Program-made: the position numbers and the translations under genes
The notes under the pieces: model-generated
What the model saw: only the letters and a program-made list of their open reading frames with translations
Told to the model about the DNA's origin: nothing
Database searches by the model: none
Origin: J095 sp964517605
GTDB lineage: Bacteria; Chloroflexota; Anaerolineae; 4572-78; J111
NCBI GenBank assembly: GCA_964517605.1
Contig: CAZFCE010000010.1
Coordinates: forward strand, 62,001 to 126,000
Reading direction: 5' to 3'
DNA: 64,000 nucleotides
Shown: positions 39,212 to 49,302 of the stretch, piece by piece
Numbering within the stretch: the stretch's first letter is position 1
Layout: each line of letters opens with the position of its first letter

Positions 39212-42200
39212 TGGCCAAACCTTCCTTTTTGGCCTGCCCGTTGGCTTGGGTGGCGGCGGCCAGGTGGATATAAGCGCGTTTGTTAGCAATGGCGTTGCCA
39301 ATTTCTTTGACGGTGGTTTGCAAAATGGTATCGAGGTTGGCCGATGACCGGACTTTGGCGGTGATTTCTTTAATCAGCGCCTCGCGGCGGGTGGCCAACT
39401 GGCTTTGCTCGTAGCGGTTGGCGTTGTCTATGGCCAAAATGGTCTGGCTGATTAAGGCGTTAACCAGCCGGATTTGCGCCTCGGTGATGGAGGCTTTGGT
39501 GCCCCGGTTAAAGCCGGCTTCAACCAGCCCCACGGTCTCGTGCCGCAGTTGCACCGGGGTAAACAGCCGCACCCAATTGTCGTGCCCTTCGGCCTCGTAA
39601 AGCTCCTGGTCAAACCGGCTATCCCAACCGGTGATAATTTCCGTTCTGCCGGTGCGCACAATATCGGCCATAATGTCGGTGCTATCCAGCGCGCGCACCG
39701 AGGCTTTGATGTGGCTTTCGGATACACCTGCCCCGCCTATGGCCCTGACCACGTTGGCCGCTTTATCCACCAGCGCCAGCACCGCGTATTCAAACCCAAT
39801 ATCGGCGGTGCAAGCTTTGAGGAATATCTCCAGAATTTCTTTATCGTTCAGCGTGCCCACCAGTTTTTCGCCTACTTTTTGCAGGGCTTCGGTTTCGCGC
39901 AGGCGTTGTTCGGCTTCGCGGCGAGCCTGCCGCACCCGTTCAAACAGTTGGGCGTTAACCAGCGCGTTGGCAATCTGGTCGGCCATCGTCTGGAGCATAG
40001 TGATGTCCTCATCAGAAAAGGCGGCGCGTTCGGTGCTTTGCACGGTGATGGCTCCCACTACCTCGTTGCGATTAATCAACGGTAGCGCCATTTCCGAGTG
40101 GGTATCGGGCAGGATGGGGTTTTTAAAGCGCACGGCCTCTTCGCCCACGTCCAGCGCAATGCGCGCCTTGCGGTTGGCAATACACCAGCCAATCATCGAT
40201 TCGCCGCCGGTTTTTAGCCGGTGGTTACGGATTAGCTGGATGCGCCCGGCTTTGCCGGTGCCGGCTTTGAGCACGGCCCATTCTTTGGTTTCATCAAGCA
40301 TAAACAGGCCCACGTAGTAAAAGTTAAAGCTATCGCGGATGAGGTTAACCGAGGTGTTGCTCAGTTCATCAACATTAAGGATGGAACTGGCCGCCCGGCT
40401 CACTTCAGCGGCGGTTTGCAGGCGTTCGGTGCGGTATTGGGTGCTGGCCAACAGTTGGCGGTTTTCCAGCCAAACGGCCAGTTGGTCGGTGATAACCTGC
40501 CCAATTTCAATATCGTTTTGCCCAAAATTGTGCCCGGCCTCAACCGACCCGGCGGCGATGGCTCCAACCACGTTGTCGTGCATAATCATGGGGATAAACA
40601 GCATGGCTCTAACGGCGGCATCCTGCTGCCAGAATTTTGGGCTAATTTTGGTAAGCGGGTGGGTTAAAACATTGTCAATGACCAGCGGGGTTTTGCGCTC
40701 AATTAAATATTTACCCACAAGGTCTTGCCCGGCGGCAAAAGACAGGTTGCTGGTAACGGCATGGCCGTTAACCACCAGTAGTTGCACTTTGGTAAAATCG
40801 CGGGCGTGTTCCAGTTTGAAGGCGCTGCCGTAGGCCGGCTGCAAGTTGAGCATACGCAAATATTGCAGCAGCACCGTTTCGTACAGGGCTTGCTCGCTGG
40901 TAAGGCCGGCCATGGCGCTGCCAATCCGGTACAACGATTCGGTGCGCTCCAGCGCCACCAGCAAGCCTTCTTCGGCGCGTCGTTTATCGGCCAACTCTTG
41001 TTGAGCCTGCTGGTACAGCCGCGCGTTTTCAATGGCGTTGGTCAATTGATCGGCCATATTCTGCAAAAAGATGATGTCTTGCCGGCTAAAGGCGGCTTCG
41101 TCGCGGCTTTGCAGGGTAATCGCGCCCATGGCCTGGGCGTGGTACAACAGCGGCAGCGTAATCTCCGAGCGGGTTTCGGGCAGGTACGGGTTTTGGATAA
41201 CCTCGGCCTCCGGGCCAACGTTCAACGCCAGTTGCGCTTGCTGTCGGTAGATGGCCCGCCCAATGCGGGTATCGTCATCAATTTTAACCCGGTAATTTTG
41301 GGCCAGCAGCGTTGAGGCCGCCGCACCGGCTCCGGCCTTGAGTTGTGCCCACTCCGGGGCGTGGTCATCTACCAAAAATGCGCCCACGTGGTACAAATTA
41401 AAGCGGTCGCGGATAAGCGCCACCACCGAGTTGAGTAGTTCATCCAAATCCAGCAGGGCGCTGGCGGCCTGGGCAATGGCGGCGGCGGTTTCCATTTGCG
41501 AAACCCGGTAGGCGGCTTCCTGAATAAGCTGGCGGTTGCTCAGGGCCATGCCGGCCTGGTCAACCATAGATAACCAGAAGCGCTGGATGGCTTTGGTGAA
41601 AACGGCGGGCGCGGTAAAACAGACCATCACCACCCCCAATTTTTGCTCGATGAAGTTTAGCGGCAAAATTGCTATGGATTGAGCCTGGGTATCCGCCAGA
41701 CAGTCCCGTTCTTCGGGCAACAGGCCGGCATCGGCGGCTAAATCCTCAATAAAAACGGCTTCGCCGGCGGTGAACAACCGGCGCAGCGGGGTTTGAGGCA
41801 AAAATAGCGCCGCGCCCGCCGGAAAAGTGGGGGTGTCTTTTTTGTGCCAGTTGGCTTGCACTTCTGCCCACACCGGTTGGCCATGAACGGTTTTTAGACG
41901 ATAGGCCACCACTTCGCAGGGGTCGTACCCCCGGATTTGCTCGATTAGCGCGTTAAAGATTTGCCGCTCGCTGAGCGCGTTTGAAATTTCGCGGGTGCCG
42001 GTGTACAGCGCCGACATTTCGGCCAAAAATTGTTCGCGTTCGGCTTCGTGGGCTTTGCGTTCGGTTACATCGTGGCTAAGGCCCAAAATGTATTCCGGCT
42101 GGCCGGTTTCGCCGGGCATGGGAATCAGGCGGGTGTAGGCTACGTGGTTAACTTTATCACCCCAGGTGGTGGTGTCCTCGTATTCAAGAATCTGGTTGGT

Positions 42201-43505
42201 GTTGAACACTTCAATGTCGCGGCGGTAATATTCGTTGGCCACGTTGGGGGCAAACAGCATGTTATCGGTTTTGCCAATCAACTCCTGTTCAGGGCGGCCA
42301 ATCACCCTGGCGTTGGCTTGGTTCATTTCAATCCAGATGTGGTTGCGGTTTTTAATAAAAATGGGGTCGGGAATGTGCTCAATGATGGTTTTTAGAAAGC
42401 GGCGGTTGTTTTCGGCTTCGGTAAACAGGCGCGTTCTTTCAATGGCGGCTCCGGCCTGCGCCGCCAGCAACGACAGGGTGTAGAGGGTGTTTTCGTTAAA
42501 CGCCAGCAGGTTGGAGTAGTGGTAAACCTCAATCACGCCGATGACGGTTTCTTGAATGCGTAGCGGCACCATTAGCAGGGCTTTAATGGACGGGTTTAGT
42601 TTGCAGGTGGCAGCCAGTGGGTGTTGCGGCCAATCGGGGGCCAGCACGGCTTCCTGAGTGGCAATTACCCGCCCACCCAGGCCGGTAGCCACCGGCTCAA
42701 TGGTGTTGAGCGCCACATCGTGCGGTGGGTGGTACGCCGCTTTTACCTGGAGCGATTCGCCGGCAGCATCCACAAACCGGATTAAGCATGCATCGGCGGC
42801 GACCAGTTTGGCGCTGAGTTCGGCCACATCGGCCAGTAGTTTATCCGGGTTAGAAGCCACGCCAATTTGCAAATTGATGGAGTGCAGCGTGATGAGCTGG
42901 TCAAGTTGTTGGTCGGCGTTGGTTAGCAGCGTGGCGTTTTGCGCCGCGTTGGCCAGTTGATTGGCCACGTTGCTTTGAAATAGCTGAACGTTTTGCTCGC
43001 TGAACATGGCCGGGCTGGCGTGTTTTACCAAAATTGCGCCAATGGCCCGGCCTCGATTGGTGAGCGGAAAGGCGGCCTGCCCGGCGTTTTTGGTAACGGC
43101 CAACCGGGGCAACTGGTGATTAATGGCGGCTCCCACCAGCGAGTCGTCGGTGATTTTTAATTTTTTCTCCGCCGGCGTATCGCTGTCGGTGGTGGCGTGC
43201 AAATCGGCCCAGCGGTTGGATCGCGACAGTAAAAAAATATACACCAGGTCAAACTCAAACCGGTCTTTAATAAGAAAAGCCGCTTCGTTGAGCAAGTCGT
43301 CAATGTGGGTAGTGTTATCGGCGGCGCTGGAAATGGCGGCGGCAGTTTCTAAAAAAAGCTCTTGCTGGCTAACCTGGTCGGCCAGATTGCGCAAATCGGC
43401 CAACACCTGGTTGAGCGGCGTTTGGCTGTCGGCGGGCAGGGTAGCAATTGTGCCGGTTAACTGGTTTACCTGGTTTTGAAGCAGTTCTGATACTTTGCTG
43501 GCCAT
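39204..43505 (-). CDS. Giant GAF-PAS sensor protein without kinase domain
   Basis: 1433 residues: two GAFs (about 45-190 and 215-360), a PAS (about 370-480, PIFIKNRNHIWIEMNQANAR), then five more GAFs, ending in a short helical tail (AKVRSSANLDTILQTTVKEI) with no HisKA, HATPase, GGDEF or DNA-binding domain. It must signal through partner proteins; the adjacent giant kinase, whose start overlaps its stop, is the obvious candidate. Helical linkers between modules could form a long parallel coiled coil with that kinase. AAGGAC precedes the ATG. Two modules belong to the IALDVGEEAVRF subtype shared by all three giants. Confidence 0.9.
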   Translation of the reverse strand: MASKVSELLQNQVNQLTGTIATLPADSQTPLNQVLADLRNLADQVSQQELFLETAAAISSAADNTTHIDDLLNEAAFLIKDRFEFDLVYIFLLSRSNRWADLHATTDSDTPAEKKLKITDDSLVGAAINHQLPRLAVTKNAGQAAFPLTNRGRAIGAILVKHASPAMFSEQNVQLFQSNVANQLANAAQNATLLTNADQQLDQLITLHSINLQIGVASNPDKLLADVAELSAKLVAADACLIRFVDAAGESLQVKAAYHPPHDVALNTIEPVATGLGGRVIATQEAVLAPDWPQHPLAATCKLNPSIKALLMVPLRIQETVIGVIEVYHYSNLLAFNENTLYTLSLLAAQAGAAIERTRLFTEAENNRRFLKTIIEHIPDPIFIKNRNHIWIEMNQANARVIGRPEQELIGKTDNMLFAPNVANEYYRRDIEVFNTNQILEYEDTTTWGDKVNHVAYTRLIPMPGETGQPEYILGLSHDVTERKAHEAEREQFLAEMSALYTGTREISNALSERQIFNALIEQIRGYDPCEVVAYRLKTVHGQPVWAEVQANWHKKDTPTFPAGAALFLPQTPLRRLFTAGEAVFIEDLAADAGLLPEERDCLADTQAQSIAILPLNFIEQKLGVVMVCFTAPAVFTKAIQRFWLSMVDQAGMALSNRQLIQEAAYRVSQMETAAAIAQAASALLDLDELLNSVVALIRDRFNLYHVGAFLVDDHAPEWAQLKAGAGAAASTLLAQNYRVKIDDDTRIGRAIYRQQAQLALNVGPEAEVIQNPYLPETRSEITLPLLYHAQAMGAITLQSRDEAAFSRQDIIFLQNMADQLTNAIENARLYQQAQQELADKRRAEEGLLVALERTESLYRIGSAMAGLTSEQALYETVLLQYLRMLNLQPAYGSAFKLEHARDFTKVQLLVVNGHAVTSNLSFAAGQDLVGKYLIERKTPLVIDNVLTHPLTKISPKFWQQDAAVRAMLFIPMIMHDNVVGAIAAGSVEAGHNFGQNDIEIGQVITDQLAVWLENRQLLASTQYRTERLQTAAEVSRAASSILNVDELSNTSVNLIRDSFNFYYVGLFMLDETKEWAVLKAGTGKAGRIQLIRNHRLKTGGESMIGWCIANRKARIALDVGEEAVRFKNPILPDTHSEMALPLINRNEVVGAITVQSTERAAFSDEDITMLQTMADQIANALVNAQLFERVRQARREAEQRLRETEALQKVGEKLVGTLNDKEILEIFLKACTADIGFEYAVLALVDKAANVVRAIGGAGVSESHIKASVRALDSTDIMADIVRTGRTEIITGWDSRFDQELYEAEGHDNWVRLFTPVQLRHETVGLVEAGFNRGTKASITEAQIRLVNALISQTILAIDNANRYEQSQLATRREALIKEITAKVRSSANLDTILQTTVKEIGNAIANKRAYIHLAAATQANGQAKKEGLANE

Positions 43506-43517
43506 AATTTATGTCCT

Positions 43518-46500
43518 TTATTGCCCGGTATCGCCATTTTTAGGCGTGGAAACGGCCACTTTTTGAGGCGGTTCCAGTAAAATGCGCCCTTTGGTGGTGC
43601 CAATTACCTTGCCCAACTCGGTAACGGTTGTTTTCATAATGTCGTTCACGTCGGTGGCGTTGCGGATTTTGCTGGTAATTTCGCGGATAATCTCTTCGCG
43701 CCTGGCCCGTTTTTGCGAGTCATCGAGCAGGCGCAGGTTTTCCAGCGCCACAATAAGCTGTTGGGAAATGGTGATAAAAAACCGAATTTGGTTTTTGGTA
43801 AATTTTTTCTGTTCCTGTTTGTACGTGGCCACAAAAAAGCCCAGCCGTTCCTGGTGCGTGTACAGCGGCACTCCCAGCAGCGAGGTAATATTGGCGCTGG
43901 TTAGCTCGCTGCGAACGTGCTCGGTGATGCGCTGGCTGGTGGCTACGTTATCAATTAAAAAATAATCCTGTTGAGGAATTAGTTTTTCCAGGGTAAAATC
44001 AGCCGCTTTTATGTGGGCAAGGTTGGCCGCGGTGTGGCCGCCATCGGCGTGCCAGCCGGCTTGCTGCTGGATGAACAGGGTGGGAACGCCGTTTTTCGGC
44101 TGAGTAACGTAGGTGTAAATGGCCACCGAATCAACTTTGGTGCTGGAAATGGCGGCCAGGGCTAACTGGTACACAGTTGCTTCGTCGCGGGCCGAGGAAA
44201 TGGCCTGCGTTACCTGGTACAGGGTTTCGGCTTCGGACAGTGCGGTCTGGGTTTGGGTAAAAAGCTCGGCGTTTTTTATGGCGTTGGCTACCTGATCGGC
44301 CATTGTTTGTAGCAGGGTGATGTCCTCGTTAGAAAAAGCCAGCCGTTTGGTGCTTTGCACGGTTACAGCGCCCATTACCTGATCACGGCTGATGAGCGGC
44401 AGCGCCATCTCGGAGCGGGTGAGCGGCAACACCGGGTTTCTAAACCGAACCGCTTCTTCGCCCACGTCCAGGGCAATCCGCGCCCGGCGGTGGGCAATAC
44501 ACCAGCCAATCATCGATTCGCCGCCTACGCGGAGTTTGTGCCGGTTTTCCAGTTGAACGCGGCCCGCTTCGCCGGTACCGGCTTTAAGTACCGCCCATTG
44601 GCCGGGTTCGTCCAGTAAAAAGATACCTACGTAGTAAAAGTCAAACTGGTCGCGGATAAGGTTAACCGAGGTGTCAATCAGTTGTTCAATATTAAGGATG
44701 GAACTGGCGGCGCGGCTCACCTCGGAGGCGGTTTGCAGGCTGGTAGAGCGGTGCTGGGCTTCTTCAAGGAGTTGTCGGTTTTCCAGCCAGATGATGAGCT
44801 GGTGGGCAATGGCCTGGCCAATTTCAGTATCCTCTTCGGAAAAGGCGTGGCCGGCGGTAGTGGCTTCGATGATGATGTTGCCCACCAGTTGCGCCCGGAT
44901 AACCAGCGGCAACACCAGCATGGCGGTAACGGGTTGTTGGCCGGGCGTTTCTTCGGCGGGTTTAATGAGTTCAAGGTTGGGCGAGTCATCAATGACAAAG
45001 GCATGGGGGTATTTGAGCAACCGCTGGTAAATGCGGTCCTGGTCGGCGGTTAAAACCAGTTGCGGCGTAACCGGCGCGCCGGCAATAAACCGCGCCTCGG
45101 TAACGTTGCTGTTGGCCGCCTTGTTGTACAACATAATGCCGCCCTGTTCCAGCCCCAATAATTTTAAATATTCGGCCAGCACGGCTTCAAAGGTGCTGCG
45201 GCGGTCGGTGGAGGTGGCCAGAATATTGCTGATGCGGAACAGCGTTTGGGTGCGTTTCAGCGTGCGCCGGGTTTCGGTAATCAGGCGTTCGCGCTCGATT
45301 TCGCGCTGTTTTCTGGAGGTGATATCCTGAATAATACCCACCAGGTATTCCGGTTTGGTTTCGCCGGGGGTAAGCGTGAGCGGAATTTTGCGGGTAAACA
45401 GTGACCGGGTTTGGCCGGTGTAGTCGGTAATGGTTTCTTCTCTTTCCTGAGGTTGGCCGGTATCAAACAGTTTGATATCCTGCGTCCGTACTTCTTCGGT
45501 TTCGGCCATAGAAACAGCCGAGTCAAAATCGGTTTTGCCCAGAATATCTTCTTCGGCCTGGCCCAGCAAGCCCTGAGCAAAGCTAGTGTTGGCAATAAGC
45601 CAACGGTGGTTGCGGTCTTTAATAAAAATGGGGTCGGGAATTTGGTTGATGATGGCCTTCATAAACGCCTGGCTGGAGCGGGCGGCCTCGAACAGCCGGG
45701 CGTTTTCAATGGCGTTGGCCGCCAGCAGCGCCACGGAATCAAGCAGCGAAATGTCGTCGGAGTTAAAACGGCGGTTGGGCTGGTTGTCGTACACTTCGAG
45801 CAGGCCAATCACTTCGTTGTGCAGCAAAATTGGCACCAACATCAGCGCCGTGCCGTGGTACTGCCGGAGGTAGTTTATTTCCCACCCCGACAGGGTTTCG
45901 TCGTCGGCGTAGGTGATCACTTCCTGTTTGGTGGTGATAATTTTGATCAGGCTGGGAAATTCATCCGTTTTGATTTTTTGGCCGGTGTTGTCGGGGAAGG
46001 ACGCGCCTCTTTCTACGTAATCGCTGATGGTGTGGGCCATATTGTCGGCTTCGAGCAGGGTCAGGGCGCATTCGGCCACATTGAGCATTTGGGCGGTTTC
46101 AGAAACCAGAATGTAGGTGGTTTCTTGCAGATGCAACGTGCTGCCAATCCGGGTGCCAATGCGGTACAGCATGGCCTGCTCGTGCAGGCGGCGCTGAATT
46201 TCCTCAAACAGGCGGGCGGTTTCGATGGCGGTGGTAATCTGGTCGGCCATAATTTGCAGCGCCTCCACGTCCTCATCGGTAAAGGCGTTGGACGCCACGC
46301 TTTGCACATCGAGCGCGCCAATGGTAACGCCGCGAGAAACGAGCGGCAGCGCCATTTCTGACCGGGTGTGGGGCAGCAGCGGGTTATTAAAGTGCACGGC
46401 GTCTTTGCCCACGTCCAGCGCAATGCGGTGTTTGGCGTGGTAGGTGACGTAACCCACAATCGAGTTGCTGCCCACAGCCAGGCGGTGCGGGCGCTCAATC

Positions 46501-48353
46501 ATAATTTTGCCCACGTCGCCGGTAGAGGCTTTAACCACGGCCCACACCCGCGCTTCATCAATAAGAAAGATGGATACGTGGTAAAAGCCAAACCGGTCGC
46601 GGATGAGATTAACGGTGAGTTTGAGCACCTCGCTCAAATCGGTGAGGCCGGTAACGGCTTTACCCACGGTAGCCACCGCCTGCAATTGTTCGGCGCGGCG
46701 TTCGGTTTGCTCCAGCAGCCGGCGGTTTTGCATGGCGATTGTTACCTGGTCGGCCATCGCGCGGGCCAGGTCGGCTTCGCGTTGAGAAAAGTGATGCTGC
46801 ACACGCGGCGATACGGCGGTAATCCAGCCGATGGTTTCGCCCTGCATAATCATGGGCGCTTGCAGAATTGATTGAATGGGGCGGGCCAAAGTGATGTGGC
46901 TAAACTCAACCGGGTACGCTTCGGCAGGCAATTCGGTCATCACAAAGGGTTGGCCGGCCAATAACGATTTTTGGTTGGGCTTGTTTCTGTCAACGCGAAA
47001 ACTGAACGGTTCACAGGGTTGGAGTTCGCCGTTATCCATGTAGGCAACCAGTTCGCCAAATTGCCTGTCCGGGGAGAGCAGTACCACGGCCCCTTGTGGC
47101 AGGCCAACGCTGTAACCAAACTCTACCAGCGCCTCTTGCACAATTTCTTTAACGCCGCCGGCTCCGGCCAGCACGCGCCCGGCCCGGTACAGGGTTTGAG
47201 TTTCGGCCAGGGCGGTTTCCGTTCGCTGAATCTGGTTAACGTGCTCCAAAGCCAGAGCGGTTTGGCTGGACAGGGTGCGGTACAGGGCCAGCTCGCGTTC
47301 ATTAAAAATGTGGTGGGCATCGTGGCCAATCACCAAAATGCCGGCTACGTGGCCCCGCTGGATGAGCGGGTAAATTACCATGCTCTGCGCGTTGAACTGG
47401 CGCAACAGGGTCAGGTCGGTGTCGGTAAGGCGCTCGTCTTTTTCCAGGTTTTCTACTACCAGCATATCCTGGGTAATGACCAGTTCAACCAGCGCCTGGT
47501 AATCGGCCAGGGCAAAGCGGTGGTTAAGTAATTTAGATTTGGTTTTAGGGGATTTAACATTGCCCACAAAGGTGATTTCGGCGTGGGTGGGCAGGTTTTT
47601 GTTGTTAAGGCCGTGGCACATCATCAGCGTGCAATACTGAGCGCCAATGGCGGCAATGCTGCGTAAAATGGCGTTGTGCACGGTTTGAAGGGTGGAGCTA
47701 CCCGACAAATGCCGCCCGATGTCAATCATCAGTTGGGCTTCGTTCAGGGTTTCCTTGATGTCAGTGACCTGGTAGGCATTTTCCAGCGCCGTGGAAATAT
47801 GGGTGGTGAGCGTGCTCAGTAAGTTGAGGTCTTGCTCGGTAAAATGATTAGGTTGAGGGTGAACAAAGGAGATTGCGCCTTTTAGCCGTCCCCGGCTAAT
47901 TTTGATGGGGGCGCAAATGGCGGACCGCACCGTTACGGTTTGGTCGGGGTGTTCAACGGGCAGCCAACGGCTATCGGCTTGAGTATCCAGCACCAGCGCC
48001 AGTTGGTCGGTGTACAGCACCCAGGCGTCCAGCCCCTCATCGAGCAGGCGGCGCACCAGTTCGTGCCGTTCAACCGTGTTGAGCGTGTTGCGCTCTGGGT
48101 AGGTGCTTTTTAAGTACACTTCGTCGGTGTCGGTAATCAGGTGGATTTCGCCGGAGGTGGCGTTAAAATATTGGGCAAAATCTACGGCTCTGGTCACAAT
48201 GGTTTCAAAGTCAAGCGCCGTGCTTAACAGCACGCTAACATTGTGCAACAGGGTAGCGCGTTCTACCTGCTGTTGTAATTTCTGGTTATTTTGCTCTAAA
48301 TCTTTAATGCGCGCTTCAAGCTGTTTGACCAGGGTAGGGGTCAGTTCACTCAT
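43518..48353 (-). CDS. Giant GAF-PAS sensor protein without kinase domain
   Basis: About 1611 residues: an N-terminal coiled coil (about 5-45, KQLEARIKDLEQNNQKLQQQ), five GAFs, a PAS (about 910-1020, PIFIKDRNHRWLIANTSFAQ) and three more GAFs. The C-terminal helix (TSKIRNATDVNDIMKTTVTE) closely resembles the tail of the next gene's product (AKVRSSANLDTILQTTVKEI). No output domain exists. ATG 48353 follows TTGGAG; the longer frame to 48389 lacks a site. It is 12 bp upstream of the second giant, and the two are evident paralogues with the same PAS flanked by GAFs. Confidence 0.9.
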   Translation of the reverse strand: MSELTPTLVKQLEARIKDLEQNNQKLQQQVERATLLHNVSVLLSTALDFETIVTRAVDFAQYFNATSGEIHLITDTDEVYLKSTYPERNTLNTVERHELVRRLLDEGLDAWVLYTDQLALVLDTQADSRWLPVEHPDQTVTVRSAICAPIKISRGRLKGAISFVHPQPNHFTEQDLNLLSTLTTHISTALENAYQVTDIKETLNEAQLMIDIGRHLSGSSTLQTVHNAILRSIAAIGAQYCTLMMCHGLNNKNLPTHAEITFVGNVKSPKTKSKLLNHRFALADYQALVELVITQDMLVVENLEKDERLTDTDLTLLRQFNAQSMVIYPLIQRGHVAGILVIGHDAHHIFNERELALYRTLSSQTALALEHVNQIQRTETALAETQTLYRAGRVLAGAGGVKEIVQEALVEFGYSVGLPQGAVVLLSPDRQFGELVAYMDNGELQPCEPFSFRVDRNKPNQKSLLAGQPFVMTELPAEAYPVEFSHITLARPIQSILQAPMIMQGETIGWITAVSPRVQHHFSQREADLARAMADQVTIAMQNRRLLEQTERRAEQLQAVATVGKAVTGLTDLSEVLKLTVNLIRDRFGFYHVSIFLIDEARVWAVVKASTGDVGKIMIERPHRLAVGSNSIVGYVTYHAKHRIALDVGKDAVHFNNPLLPHTRSEMALPLVSRGVTIGALDVQSVASNAFTDEDVEALQIMADQITTAIETARLFEEIQRRLHEQAMLYRIGTRIGSTLHLQETTYILVSETAQMLNVAECALTLLEADNMAHTISDYVERGASFPDNTGQKIKTDEFPSLIKIITTKQEVITYADDETLSGWEINYLRQYHGTALMLVPILLHNEVIGLLEVYDNQPNRRFNSDDISLLDSVALLAANAIENARLFEAARSSQAFMKAIINQIPDPIFIKDRNHRWLIANTSFAQGLLGQAEEDILGKTDFDSAVSMAETEEVRTQDIKLFDTGQPQEREETITDYTGQTRSLFTRKIPLTLTPGETKPEYLVGIIQDITSRKQREIERERLITETRRTLKRTQTLFRISNILATSTDRRSTFEAVLAEYLKLLGLEQGGIMLYNKAANSNVTEARFIAGAPVTPQLVLTADQDRIYQRLLKYPHAFVIDDSPNLELIKPAEETPGQQPVTAMLVLPLVIRAQLVGNIIIEATTAGHAFSEEDTEIGQAIAHQLIIWLENRQLLEEAQHRSTSLQTASEVSRAASSILNIEQLIDTSVNLIRDQFDFYYVGIFLLDEPGQWAVLKAGTGEAGRVQLENRHKLRVGGESMIGWCIAHRRARIALDVGEEAVRFRNPVLPLTRSEMALPLISRDQVMGAVTVQSTKRLAFSNEDITLLQTMADQVANAIKNAELFTQTQTALSEAETLYQVTQAISSARDEATVYQLALAAISSTKVDSVAIYTYVTQPKNGVPTLFIQQQAGWHADGGHTAANLAHIKAADFTLEKLIPQQDYFLIDNVATSQRITEHVRSELTSANITSLLGVPLYTHQERLGFFVATYKQEQKKFTKNQIRFFITISQQLIVALENLRLLDDSQKRARREEIIREITSKIRNATDVNDIMKTTVTELGKVIGTTKGRILLEPPQKVAVSTPKNGDTGQ

Positions 48354-48450
48354 GGTTTTTCTCCAACAGAAAGTTACCTGCATCCTCAAACGTTGGCTTT
48401 TGAGTTTTTAACGAACGATACAAAACAACTGCGCCGGCGGGTAAAACCGG

Positions 48451-48912
48451 CTAAATTTGATACCCCAAATCCCAAATGGTTTCGCCCCGCAAAATAGAAA
48501 CTATCTGCTGTGGAAACTTGTCCGGATCAATGGGTTTGCCCAAAAAGCCGTCAAACCCGGCTTTTCTGGCTTTTTCCATTGAGCCGGGATTGGCTTCGGC
48601 GGTTACGGCAATCACCCGGGTTGGGGCAAAGCGCGGGTCGCTGCGGAGTTTGGCCAACGCATCGTAGCCGTCTTCGTAGGGCAGGTGCAAATCCATTAGC
48701 ACCAAATCAACGCGGGGCATGGTATCGGCAAATTCCAGCACCTGCCACCCCGATGCTTTCCATTCGTACCGTCGCACCCCAATAAATGCCAGCAACCGGG
48801 CAATCAAAACCAGGTTTTGCAGGTTGTCTTCTACTACCAGCACATAGGCATCTTTGGGGTCAATGGGTTGAAATTTTACAGATTCCGCTTCGGCGGGGCT
48901 TGATTGGGGCAT
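48451..48912 (-). CDS. Stand-alone receiver-domain protein
   Basis: 153 residues. A disordered lead of about 20 residues is followed by one receiver: VVEDN, phospho-acceptor Asp74 in LVLMDLHLPYEDG, the Thr of AVTAE, and the Lys of GKPID. No output domain. The DGFLGKPID ending is the type seen in hybrid-kinase receivers. Its ATG overlaps the previous stop (TAATG), so it is coupled to the preceding receiver. It is a likely phosphate shuttle. Confidence 0.9.
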   Translation of the reverse strand: MPQSSPAEAESVKFQPIDPKDAYVLVVEDNLQNLVLIARLLAFIGVRRYEWKASGWQVLEFADTMPRVDLVLMDLHLPYEDGYDALAKLRSDPRFAPTRVIAVTAEANPGSMEKARKAGFDGFLGKPIDPDKFPQQIVSILRGETIWDLGYQI

Positions 48913-49289
48913 TAGTTACCACCTTTCAAGAAGGTTTCAACTTGATTGGGTAGTTCGTCCACGTCGATTGGTTTGGAAATGTAGCCATCGCAACCGGCCT
49001 GGAACACGCTTTCCCGGTCTTTTTTCATAACGTTGGCGGTCATGGCAATCACCGGGATGTGCGCTGTTTTTTGGTTTTTCTTAAGGTTATCGGTGACTTC
49101 GTAGCCGTCAATATCGGGCAGGTTAATATCGGTAATGATTAAGTCGGGCAAAAGTTGGCCGGCCTTGAACAACCCCTCGTTGCCGGTGCCGGCGGGGATT
49201 ACTTCGTAGCCTTCTATTTCAAGCACCCGTTTAACCAGGGTCATATTATCAAAATTATCTTCGATATACAGAATTTTGGCTTTACCCAT
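48912..49289 (-). CDS. Stand-alone receiver-domain protein
   Basis: A 125-residue single receiver (YIEDN, Asp54 in LIITDINLPDIDG, MTAN, SKPIDVDELP), DivK/CheY-like in size. Start ATG 49289 follows AAGGAGT; the frame upstream to 49349 is not used. It is the middle gene of three receivers in tandem, 13 bp after the first and overlapping the third by one base. Confidence 0.9.
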   Translation of the reverse strand: MGKAKILYIEDNFDNMTLVKRVLEIEGYEVIPAGTGNEGLFKAGQLLPDLIITDINLPDIDGYEVTDNLKKNQKTAHIPVIAMTANVMKKDRESVFQAGCDGYISKPIDVDELPNQVETFLKGGN

Positions 49290-49302
49290 TCTGCGGAACT
49301 CC

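Noticed and set aside
45411..46361. 316-codon rightward frame opposite the 1611-residue GAF protein
   Set aside because: Antisense translation of GAF modules; no family resemblance.
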